Below the pieces are notes generated by a model. That model saw nothing but the letters and a program-made list of their open reading frames with translations, did no database searches and was not told the origin of the DNA. 64,000 nt of DNA from Epichloe hybrida (Eukaryota; Ascomycota; Sordariomycetes; Hypocreales; Clavicipitaceae): the NCBI GenBank assembly GCA_019022495.1, contig JAFEKR010000066.1:59808-123807 (forward strand), read 5' to 3'. Shown one piece after another: positions 21,942-31,399 of the stretch. A program made the position numbers and the translations under genes. Within the stretch, counting starts at the first letter, position 1, and each line of letters begins with the position of its first letter.

Positions 21942-23459
21942 ATGGTGTCGCCGGATGAGCCTCTGTACAAGCAAGCGCGGCGCTTTGCTCTCGACGTCAC
22001 GACCGGTCGCCATGCGCTCTCCAAGCTCATCCCCATCACCCTCTGGCTGGGCGACGCCGTGCTCTGCGGCTTGATCATTTGGAGAATTCCCTGTAAGCTT
22101 GCCATCCCGGCGGTCCAGGAGATCATTCTTTCTCCGCAGAAGCAAGCCAGGATCATGAAGCTATGAAAAACAGCGGAGAATTGAAGAAAAGCAGATGCTC
22201 ACACACAGAACGCTTCTGGTAGATACCGAAATCGACTGGGTAGCATACATGGAGCAAATCTCGCAGTTCGTCTCCGGAGAAAGAGACTATACCAAGATGG
22301 AGGGCGGGACGGGCCCGCTGGTCTACCCGGCTGCTCATGTGTATACCTACACGGGACTATACTACTTGACGGACCGTGGGGAGAATCTTCTCCTCGCGCA
22401 GCAGTTGTTTGCTGTGCTGTACATGGCTACGTTGGCAGTGGTTATGCTGTGCTATTGGAAGGCCAAGGTACGTCGATGTCTACCCTCCTTTATTGCGTGT
22501 TGCCATTCCATGCGTGTTTGTTGCCGAAATGCTGATGAGTCGGGCAATCCTAGGTCCCTCCCTACATTTTCCCGCTATTGATCCTCTCAAAGCGCCTGCA
22601 TAGCGTGTTCGTTCTCCGATGCTTCAATGATTGCTTCGCCGCCTTCTTCTTCTGGCTCGCCATCTGGTTCTTCCAAAACCGACAGTGGACGCTCGGCAGC
22701 ATAGCGTACAGCTGGGGCCTGGGTATCAAGATGTCACTGCTGCTATCGCTGCCAGCTGTGGCCGTCGTACTTTTCTTGGGCAGAGGGCTCGGCGGCAGCC
22801 TACGATTGGCTTTTCTCATGGCGCAGATGCAGGTTGCCATGGCTATTCCGTTCCTGTATACCAACTGGAAGGGGTACGTGGGCAGAGCATTTGAGCTGTC
22901 GCGACAATTCAAGTTTGAGTGGACGGTGAACTGGCGCATGTTGGGACCAGAAACGTTCCTCAGCAAACGGTTTGCTCTAGCACTACTGACCCTACACGCA
23001 TTGGTTCTCTTGCTCTTCATCACCACCAGGTGGCTCCAGCCTGCGAATCGCTCGTTGCCGTCCTTGGTTGCGCCTCTGCTTCGCGGCAGATTGCCACTCG
23101 GCAGAGCTGAAGAGCTCCGCGTTTCCAGCCGAGTTACCCCCGAGTATGTCGCGACGACGATCCTTTCAGCCAACGTCATTGGCCTGCTCTTTGCCAGGTC
23201 ACTCCATTACCAATTTTACGCCTATCTCGCTTGGGCAACGCCCTATCTGCTTTGGAAGGCTTGGCCCAGCGTCCCCGTCGTTTACTTGCTGTGGGGAGTG
23301 CAAGAGGCAGCGTGGAACACCTTTCCCAGCACAGATCTGAGCTCGACGGCCGCGGTGAACGTGCTTCTGGCGACGGTTGTGCTGGTGTACTTTGGAACTT
23401 TGAAGCCAGTCAAGTCGGGGGACCGCAAGGTGGCGAGGGAGACCAAAAAGAAGACTTGA
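21942..23459 (+). CDS. ALG3: Dol-P-Man:Man5GlcNAc2-PP-Dol alpha-1,3-mannosyltransferase
   Basis: Exons 21942-22092, 22223-22467 and 22554-23459 give 433 residues. ALG3 adds the first luminal mannose (alpha-1,3) to the dolichol-linked N-glycan precursor in the ER. It is a polytopic membrane protein with around ten hydrophobic segments (such as [19 protein letters not shown] and [16 protein letters not shown]). Family motifs include [67 protein letters not shown] and [12 protein letters not shown]. Introns are 130 and 86 nt. Intron 1 uses T|GTAAGC and the acceptor TAG at 22,220-22,222, rebuilding the P-Y-T-E-I-D-W join. An in-frame ATG at 21,804 would add 46 residues that look unrelated to the family, so I chose 21,942. 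The gene is convergent with the next one, with 57 bp between stops. Confidence 0.93.
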
Positions 23460-23516
23460 TTGATTTTTAGAGTGCAATCACACGACCCCCTTTTTGTTCC
23501 GCAAATCGTCGCAAAC

Positions 23517-24009
23517 TCAATCTTCTTCCGAGTCGCTCGGCGGCATCTTGCCCACATTAGAGTCTTCGTCGTCGCTGAGGTCGTACGTGTTTTTCGTGAA
23601 CTCCTTGGGCCTAACGTAGATGTATATAACAAGGTCGTCAGTATTCCATCAAGGTGCGCGTGAGGCCTTGATCAAGCCTTGTTGAACTTGTTGCATACCA
23701 ATACGATTGCTTCCGCCAAAGTTTCTCGTCTCGGACCACATTGACGATTTCACCATCGGCGCGACTATCGCTGGATCCGTCGGCGTACCGCTCAGCCAGG
23801 ACGAACCCGCCTCGCTTGATCCATATTGTGTTCCGGAAGCGCTGCGCTAGTTCCAAGACGACGGGTTTCTTGTTTGGCAGCTCACAGGTGTATAAGTTGT
23901 TGCCTAGGGGCTTAACGACGCGGACGAGAGTCTCGTTGGGCCCAAGAGTCTCAGGAGGCGTCAGTGTTTCCTCGGCAGCAGCGAGGACGTTGCGCTTGGG
24001 TTTGCCCAT
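23517..24009 (-). CDS. EIF1AD-like S1/OB-fold RNA-binding protein
   Basis: Exons, minus strand: 24009-23699 and 23610-23517, giving 134 residues. The N-terminus is MGKPKRNVLAAAEE, followed by an eIF1A-type S1/OB fold (about residues 20-95: GNNLYTCELPNKKPVVLELA, RFRNTIWIKRGGFVLAE). Next comes a WRKQSYWPKEF segment and an acidic tail (DLSDDEDSNVG, SDSEED). This matches the eIF1A-domain-containing protein family, whose human member EIF1AD is nuclear; the exact role in fungi is not established. The 88-nt intron splits the Trp codon (TG|GTATGC ... TTAG|G). Reading through the intron would give an unrelated tail after SYW. Confidence 0.92.
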
Positions 24010-24563
24010 CGTGACGGGGTGGTGGGGTGGTAAGTGGTGAGTGGTGAGTGGTGAGTGAGAATGCTGTGTAGATGGGGTTGGAATTTAAGCGAACTGGAAA
24101 AAAAAAAGAAATGGATCGCGGGGGCCGTTTGGCGGATCTGCAAGCATAGCTCTGGGTCTAAAGGCGCATAGCATATCGCGTTAGTCCCAAAACGGAACAA
24201 GTGCCTTTCCACCTAATCCCACGCCAAATACAATGCTAGCTCTTTTTAGTGGTAAAGGACTAAAAGTAGGACCCCGAGACAGGCTGATTAATATAATTGA
24301 AGCCACAATGAATTACTTTGCGAGGCTTATCGTACGTCGTCCAGTCACGTAGATCCAGAACTCGCTCGAGTAAGCAGTCATACGTTTTTGACAATGGTGT
24401 TTGTAGCTAAACTATAGATTCTTCGCATTCACGTTACAGCATGGGGAAAAACTCTTGAGAAAAACCCATGCCAAGAAACTCGTCGTCCATCCTATGATTT
24501 GTTCATTTTGGCGGCTAGATGAATCCTTCTGCACAACCACGCAGCCGCGAGGTCTCTAGTGCC
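24010..24563. other. Gene-free stretch before the last gene
   Basis: It contains a GTGGTGAGTGG repeat (about 24,030-24,056), an A-run and otherwise plain sequence. I see no coding frame in it. Confidence 0.5.
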
Positions 24564-25176
24564 TTAATTACAAGCGAAGGCAGAGATTTTGTCGTTGTAA
24601 TCTGCGTTGATCTGGGGGTAGTTTCCTGCGCTGAGGACGAGAGCACTAAGACTCGGTTAGTTGTGCGCAATCCGAGTAAAGGAGGGTTTCTTACTTTCCG
24701 TTGCAACCGCCATCACTTATTGACAAGTTAGCAGTTTCTCATAAGTGAATACTCATGGCAACTTACACCCAGAATGTGCAGGTTCGGTCCAAGCGAAGTG
24801 AGGAAATGACGTCGTTGTAGTTGGATGGTACATTGTCTACATGATCACATAGAATAAGCTTTGTATTCCCGGCCTTCAGATCTTATCATGTGAGTAGTTC
24901 TACATACAGCAAACACCGGCTATGTTCTATTAGTTATTGTCCATGCCCTTTAGCGCGTAACGGGAACTTACTGCTGCCGGTGAATGAAGCAGCGCCACCA
25001 AAATTTTGCTCGGAGCACAAAGTCACAACGAAGGTAGCGTCCTTCGAAACATCACCAGCACCTGAAAGAGGTGAGTATGTGGTCACACTCTCTAGCGGTG
25101 TAACATCGCGCGATACCGCGGGAATAGCCTGGGCAACAGCTGCAAGAGCAAGGATAGCAACTTGAGTAAAGTACAT
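24564..25176 (-). CDS. Secreted beta/gamma-crystallin-like small protein, candidate effector
   Basis: Four exons on the minus strand (25176-24972, 24881-24767, 24715-24695, 24630-24564) give 135 residues. Introns are 90, 51 and 64 nt; introns 1 and 2 start GTAAGT and intron 3 GTAAGA, and CTAAT/CTAAC branch sites are visible. MYFTQVAILALAAVAQAIP is a clear signal peptide, with likely cleavage after AQA. The mature part holds two Greek-key-like halves. The first has QNFGGAASFTGS and NYNDVISSLR; the second has RTCTFWVDGGCNG and ADYNDKISAFAC. NDVISS fits the (N/D)(N/D)xx(S/T)S calcium clamp of beta/gamma-crystallins exactly, and NDKISA fits except for the final residue. Five cysteines are present. 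The second half is lost if the last intron is missed. This is the last gene before the RIP-mutated zone. Its role is unknown; a secreted structural or effector-like protein is inferred. Confidence 0.82.
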
Positions 25177-25726
25177 TTCGATATGCTTTAGAGAGACAAT
25201 GGTGATATTCGGTAAAGAAAAGGAAGTTATTGTTAAGCTAATGTGTTAGGGACTGAAATTCTAGAGATACTAGTGAAAGGCCACCCTTTTATAGATTGAG
25301 AATTGTCTTAATGCCTGACTTAAGCTAGTCGAGTCGAGTCCCTTATCGTAGTGAGTATTTCCTTGCCTCCTACTCAAAGAACATCTTGTTCCTCTTCCAA
25401 TAGGTTGCTGGGGGACTTGGCATCCTACTAAATGCTTAACTCGCTCCAAGATCCTAGTTTATAAGCTCTGCTATTGGCATGGAACGAAATAAGCTGCAGC
25501 ATTCTGCAAAAGCCAGGTTGCTCTGCTACAGCAAGACCACGTCAGGGGCCTAACAATTAATTATAAGGTATAATGCAAGCAACAGCTAGCATTGGTGGAT
25601 CTTTTAGTCAAGTGGCTTACCTAGCACACCTTCTAGGTTCTAGTAAATAATAATAACTATATTACTTAATGTTAATAATAAGCAGTCTATAATAAAGATA
25701 ATATACATAGTGCATATGCCACGTAT
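25177..25726. other. Transition from genic to AT-rich DNA
   Basis: Likely promoter of the secreted-protein gene at the left; AT content and TA dinucleotides rise sharply from about 25,550. No gene is seen. Confidence 0.6.
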
Positions 25727-25790
25727 ATGTGTGAGGCCCCGCTCATAACACACTAGTGCACCCCGCACCCGGACTCTGCCCTAGGGCCAG
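25727..25790 (+). repeat. Fragment resembling the 5' edge of LTR E
   Basis: TGTGAGGCC...CTCATAACAC.CTAG and GCCCTAGGGC match the start of the LTR at 29,037 with a small indel. The match fades after about 60 bp, giving way to the CAATAC repeat. Confidence 0.5.
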
Positions 25791-25794
25791 AGCA

Positions 25795-25990
25795 TTGCAA
25801 TACAATACAATACATTTGATGCATTGTGCATTGTATTGCATTGTATTGACAATATAACATAACACATTTGATGTGTTGTGTATTGCATTGCATTGTATTG
25901 ACAATATAATACAATGCAACACATTACATAAATGCATCCAAAATTTCACAATACTATATAATACATTACATAATACAATATATCCCCCTC
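25795..25990. repeat. CAATAC/GTATTG satellite with inverted symmetry
   Basis: CAATACAATAC runs are followed by TGCATTGTATTGCATTGTATTG and a second copy of the CATTTGATG...TATTGACAATATAA unit about 55 bp later. The two orientations of CAATAC/GTATTG make hairpin-capable arms. GCATTGCATT near 17,592 is similar. Confidence 0.7.
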
Positions 25991-26173
25991 CTAAGTACGA
26001 GGTAAAACTGCTTAGCTTACTACACCCTAACACCCTATTCCTTTAACTTCTTTTTATTTGCTTTATAAAGCTTATTATTAGCTTGGCCCTTATTTTTAAG
26101 TATCTTTTCCTATGTATTATAAATACTATGAATTATCTTAAGGTTAGATTTATCTTCCCTTTCCTTCCCTTCC

Positions 26174-26338
26174 TGTCACGACTGTGGTAAGAGAGATACA
26201 AACGGAGTGAAAGCTAAGACTTTTATTTATAGCTAGAGAGCTACTACTTAAAGGTAAGTATATAAAGGTCTTAAACTCTAACCTTTTATATACCTTATAA
26301 GTAATCTTTATTTAAATACCTTACTATATATATATAGC
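26174..26338 (+). repeat. Truncated copy of LTR A
   Basis: Starts TGTCACGACTGTG like the 29,268 LTR and runs parallel through TAGCTAGAGAGCTACTACTT to TATATATATAGC. There it is cut by an LTR-B copy. The remaining part of LTR A is not found after it. Confidence 0.8.
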
Positions 26339-26524
26339 TGTTATAGACTAGCCCCTAGGCGGCTGCAATAAGGCATTAATATAATATTAAGAGACTTAAG
26401 GAGAAAAAGAGAAAGGAGAAGAGGCTATCCCTAGTAGTACCCCTTATATCCCCCTAGCTTCTTATATAAGCCCTTACTTTTCCTACTATATAGAAAATAC
26501 TTAGGTAAAGCCTAAGCCCTTATA
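26339..26524 (+). repeat. Copy of LTR B (fragment)
   Basis: TGTTATAGACTAGCCCCTAG and the following 180 nt match the LTRs at 34,635 and 41,310, with a deletion of about 33 nt. About 20 nt after the end (CCCTTACTTAGTCTTA) match the sequence inside element B, so it is a truncated element rather than a clean solo LTR. No target-site duplication was found. Confidence 0.8.
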
Positions 26525-27949
26525 TATACCCTTACTTAGTCTTACCTTGTAAGTTCTGTTTCTATAATATTTCTTACTTATTACTATTAAATATATAATA
26601 TATTTACCTTATTAGTATAAAGTAATAATAATAGTTACCTTACTATTATGTTTATTTATATAATATATATAATATATTTACCTTACTAACCTATTATTTA
26701 TTTTAGTATTTAGCCTTACTGTTACGTGCTAGCTATGCACGGTATTAGGTCAAATCCGTTAGAGGGGCTAACGGATTCGTAAGGTTATAAGTTATACTAA
26801 GTTTACTTATAAAAGCTATTATTAGGTATAGGTTATAATATTAGAAGTAAGTTAATTCTCCTAACTATAATACTAACTTTATCCTTATTCTTACTAAGAG
26901 AAGGTAAGCTAGTTTTACTATATAATAAGTACTAGGCATGTCTTAAAAGATAACTATCCTAGTTATAACTAGCTAAACCCTAGCCTAATTTAGTATTTAT
27001 ACTAAAGTAAAATAATTTCCTTCTAGCTAATTAAGTAAAATAAAAGAAAATATATTTAATATATTTATTACTAAATATATAACTACTATGTTCCTTTAAT
27101 AATATTAAATAAAAATATTAGATTAAATAATAAATTCCTAATTCTATAACTACTTATTCTTTTTTTACTTTATATTCTTATTCCTTTTCTAAATTACTGT
27201 TTTCCTTCCTTTACTTACTAAATTCCTTTACCTTAGTATTCTTTTTACCTTCCTTCTAGTTATACTTAAACTCTCCCTTATTTATTAAATAAAAACATCC
27301 CTTTCTTTATATTAATTAAATTAGTCTAGTAACCTAGCAAATTTATCTTCCTTAGTTATATTCTTATTTACTAACTTATTAACTTATTTACTTAGTATTA
27401 CTAGATATAAATTTACTAGCCTATTAGATTTTATATATAGTATTACTAGTTATAAAACCACTTAAGCTACTTTTAGCTTTAGTCCTAGCTTTTCTACTAG
27501 TTACTATCTCTTTATTAGTATTTCTAGCGCTAGAGTGTTTACCTATGCTTACTTATTTACTAATCTAGGTTTATTAGTTAATTCTAGTATTTATAACTTT
27601 TTATATAGTATTTCTAGCGCTAAAGTATCTTTTTATACTTATACTATAGCTAATTTAGTATGTTTATTTACTATTTCTAGTAGGACTATTATAAATTATA
27701 GCTTTATAATACTTTTCTTTAGTATTTAAAGTCTAGATTCCTCTAGGCTTAAGACTATTAAAGTTACCTTTACTATAACTAATTTTACTATATAGTTCTA
27801 TTACTATAGCTACTAACTTTACTATTTTCTTCTTATACTCTTTTTTATTAATTATATTATACTTTAAACTATTAATTTAGTTATTAAATTCCTTTAATAC
27901 TTTACCTACTTTTAAACTTTAAATTTATTTATTTTTATCCTTAAGTATC
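26525..27949. other. RIP-degraded AT-rich DNA, unassigned
   Basis: Almost all TA-rich, with stops in every frame. The only less mutated patch is 26,719-26,790, which contains a perfect hairpin (26,753-26,777). An open frame at 27,535-27,729 reflects base composition rather than a gene. Confidence 0.6.
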
Positions 27950-28200
27950 TGTTAGTATCTACAGGATACCATTAACCTACGCGTAAGGTTTTCAGGGTAA
28001 ACTAAAGTGCACGTAATTATTATATATTCTAGTTTATTAAAGTAAGCAAAAGAGAGATTAAATAGAAGTAAAGAGAGTACGCTATTTATTATAGGAAAAG
28101 GGGCCTTAATTAGGGTTATTAGTGTGTGCCTTGAAATGCGCGCCCAAAAACGCGATCACGATGACAAGTGCTAGAGTTCAGGGATAGGGATATTACAACA
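27950..28200. repeat. Putative solo LTR F
   Basis: Begins TGTTAG and ends TTACAACA, with GC-richer edges and an AT-rich middle, the same profile as the confirmed LTRs here. The flanks (GTATC, AGGAA) do not form a target-site duplication, so the call is tentative. Confidence 0.45.
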
Positions 28201-28459
28201 AGGAATAACAATATTAGTTATCTTAGCAAGAGGATTAATTAATCTATAAAGGGACTACTTATAAATAGATTCTTTTATAGTAATTCACATACCCTATAAG
28301 ATTCTTAAGATTACCCTAAGTTTGCTTTACCTAAGATTATACTTATGTTTACTATAAGATAAATTAAGATTATACCTCCCTTTATTTATTTAAGATATTA
28401 CTTCTAATCTAATAGACTATTTAATCTAGGATATCTCTATATAATAAGATATTCTTAGC

Positions 28460-28705
28460 TGTTGTTACGATTAATATTGTTAAGTTAATTAACCTCTCTA
28501 TTATGTGTAAGCTCTAGAGCTACTCGCGATTATAGGCTAGCATCGTGTCTTTTAGGGTGTTGTTTTCCGCTTGACAAATTAGCAAAGAGGCTACATATAC
28601 TAATACTAATCGTAGCGTAGTTAGGCTAGATATATAGGTTTGTAATATAACGCGCTTACCTAATTAAAGATGTGTACCCTTATTAATATTATGCTTATTC
28701 TAACA
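28460..28705 (-). repeat. LTR of copia element G
   Basis: TGTTGTTACG to TCTAACA (246 nt). The sequence right after it (CTAAAAACTCTCTTTT) parallels the internal sequence following the left LTRs of elements C and D. Confidence 0.65.
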
Positions 28706-29036
28706 CTAAAAACTCTCTTTTCTTAATATAACTATTAACGTATAATATTAATAAGAGAATTAAATAAGAATTAAGAAATAAATAAGATTAAATAATCATA
28801 AATAATATTATAAGAAAAGGGCAGGGGAAAGGGGCGTAATAAATAATAATATTTAATCTATAAGCTTATATAAGGATAAGTAGGCCTAATCTTAATACCT
28901 TTAATCTTATTAGATTAACACAAACATTATAATCACGTAACCTACCCTTCTATCCTAATAGTTACCTTATTACTTATAATAAACCTCTTAAATACCTTAT
29001 TTAGTAATACCTTTATAAATATATTAGCAAGGTTAT
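28706..29036 (-). mobile_element. Interrupted Ty1/copia element G (3' part only)
   Basis: The minus strand at 29,036-28,980 translates as NNLANIFIKVLLNKVF, corresponding to the RNase H tail of copia elements; the same place in element D reads NGNNNLANTITKASPNKS. Element E cuts it in this motif. The rest of G is not found right of E. Confidence 0.65.
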
Positions 29037-29237
29037 TATGAGGCCTACTCATAACACTAGCGCGCCCGCGCACCACCTAGTGGGCATACCACGCCCTAGG
29101 GCTAGGTTTACATAACACTAGTAAGCTACTAGCTATAAGCTAGTAACTTATATATATAATACACTTAGACCTAGTAAGCTTTAGTTAATATATAAATACC
29201 CTTATATCTCTTACCTAGCTATCCCTTTATTCTTATA
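29037..29237 (+). repeat. Left LTR of element E
   Basis: 201 nt, TATGAGGCC...TTCTTATA. The outer half is GC-richer than the partner at 63,728, and the inner half is more mutated. Confidence 0.85.
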
Positions 29238-29267
29238 ATTTTAAAGCTTCTTTTACTAGTTACCTAA

Positions 29268-29534
29268 TGTCACGACTGTGTACGGGGAGATATAAACGGA
29301 GTGAAGGCTAAGGTTCTTAGTTATAGCTAGAGAGCTGCTACTTAGGGGTAGGTGCATGAAGGTCTTAAACTCTAACCTCCTATATCTCTTATAGGCAGTC
29401 CTTATCTAAATACCTTACTATATATATATAGCTATCTTATAGCTACTTAGTTATCCATAGAACCTAAGGCTTATCTAAGGGCTCTAATATATAACTATCC
29501 TATCTATAGCCCCTTAGCCTCTATACTCCTAATA
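29268..29534 (-). repeat. Left LTR of element A
   Basis: 267 nt, begins TGTCACGACTGTG. Its outer edge is nearly unmutated, whereas its inner end reads TAATA where the partner has TGACA. Confidence 0.9.
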
Positions 29535-31399
29535 TACTACCCCCCTAATATATAATTATCCTTAATTAAAAAGAGCTACTTAGCTAGTGTATGTATACTA
29601 TGTATAACCTATAGTAATACTTATATTACTAGCTATACTATTAGTATATAGTATTATATCCGCTTTAAATAATAAGATAGATATTATAAGGTCCTAGGTA
29701 ATCCTTCTTATAACCTCTAGATTATAAATAGCTACACACTTGCTACTTTATTGCCTCTAATATATATACCTCTATCTAGTAAGTTATTAGCACTAAGTAA
29801 ATAGGCTACCTATGTTAAATTTTATAATTAGGTTAAATAAATAGAGTAATGCGCGCTATTTAAAATAAATAACTTCTTATCTAATATTAGGGATATTATA
29901 TTAATCTTACTAGGAGTTCGTAGCTAGCATGCGTATCTGCTAGTAGTAGCTATAACTATAAATGTTATAATTCCTAGATTAGCTATATATAGCATATAAA
30001 TTACTTAGGGGTCTAGGGCTAATATAAAAGAGGCTTACTTTCCCTTACTTCTATATACTTTTCTTCCCTTTATATTCTCCCTTAGTATTATAAGTTACCC
30101 TTACTTATAAGCTAGTAGCTTTATAGCTTCTCTTATAGTAATTACTAATATCCTATAGTATTACTTTATTATCTATATTTACCCTTATTTAAAATACCTA
30201 AATTCTCTTAAATACTAAAAGGTTAGTTACTTATCTTTTACTTATAAGTTTCTTATAGTATATTATTACTAACTTACTAGTAGTTAATAATATCTTTAAC
30301 ATAAGCTACTACTTTACTACTATTACCTCCCTCTAGTAAGAAGAATTCCTTAATATCTCCTTTAAAGTCTCCTAGTAAGAAGTATATAGCTTTAAAAATC
30401 TTAATATAAGTATAATATCTTTACCTCCTAGCGCTTACCTTACTAACTTATAGCTAGTAATACTAGTAAAATAAAGATTTCTTATATTTACTATATATAG
30501 TAAGTTATAATATAAGCTATTATACCTAAAGATAGTAATAGCATAGAGCTATAATATATTATTAAGGGTAAATCTATCCTAACCTAATATACTAATTCTC
30601 TAAGTATAACTTTACTACTATTTTACTATGTATTACTCCTAACTTATATAGATAACTTAATAAAATATACTTATTATATATATAATAATAAGAACTACAC
30701 TAGGGTTTATCCTCCCTTTCTTACTACTAATATATATACTAATACACTACTAGTATTTTACTTAGTTTACTTAGTTATACTATACACTCTTTAAGTATAT
30801 TAATACTTATAGTAATCCTAAAGATAATCTATACTTTCTTAATAATATATATATCTTTTATTTCTATAACTTAGTTACTACTAATATACTACTAGTATCT
30901 AATATATATAAAACATAAACTTTATAATACGCTCCTAACTACTAAAAATACTAATAAGTATAGTTAGGTAAGGTAAGTATAACTTATAGCGGAAGTTATA
31001 TATAAGGCTAATACTAATAAATAAGTTACTTTATTACTACTTAATAATACTATTAATCTAGAAGTCTAAATTAATATTTCTAATAGCTTATATTTTATTA
31101 TATAGAACCTTCTATTTATATATATTTTTATGCTCTAGTTTATAGCTTTACTAACTTACTAGTAGCTTATTACTAACATATTTATACTTCTTACTTATAT
31201 TAGGCTACTAGACCTCCCTAGTAAGCTTTATATATATATATATAAGGAGAGGGATTTCTCTAATAATAAGGACAAATCCTCCGCCCTTATTAGTATAGGT
31301 AAGAATACTAGGGGCTAGGCAGGTAATATGTTAATAGAATAATTAGTGTGAAGTAGCTATAAGTTAGGTTTCTAAGAATTTATCTAGATTTCTTTTTTA

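Noticed and set aside
20220..24009. A metabolic gene cluster (oxidase, mannosyltransferase, EIF1AD)
   Set aside because: The functions are unrelated housekeeping roles; no synthase, transporter or regulator is present.
27535..27729. 64-residue plus-strand ORF in the AT-rich zone
   Set aside because: Composition-driven (Tyr/Ser/Phe/Ile) with no similarity to any retroelement domain I know.
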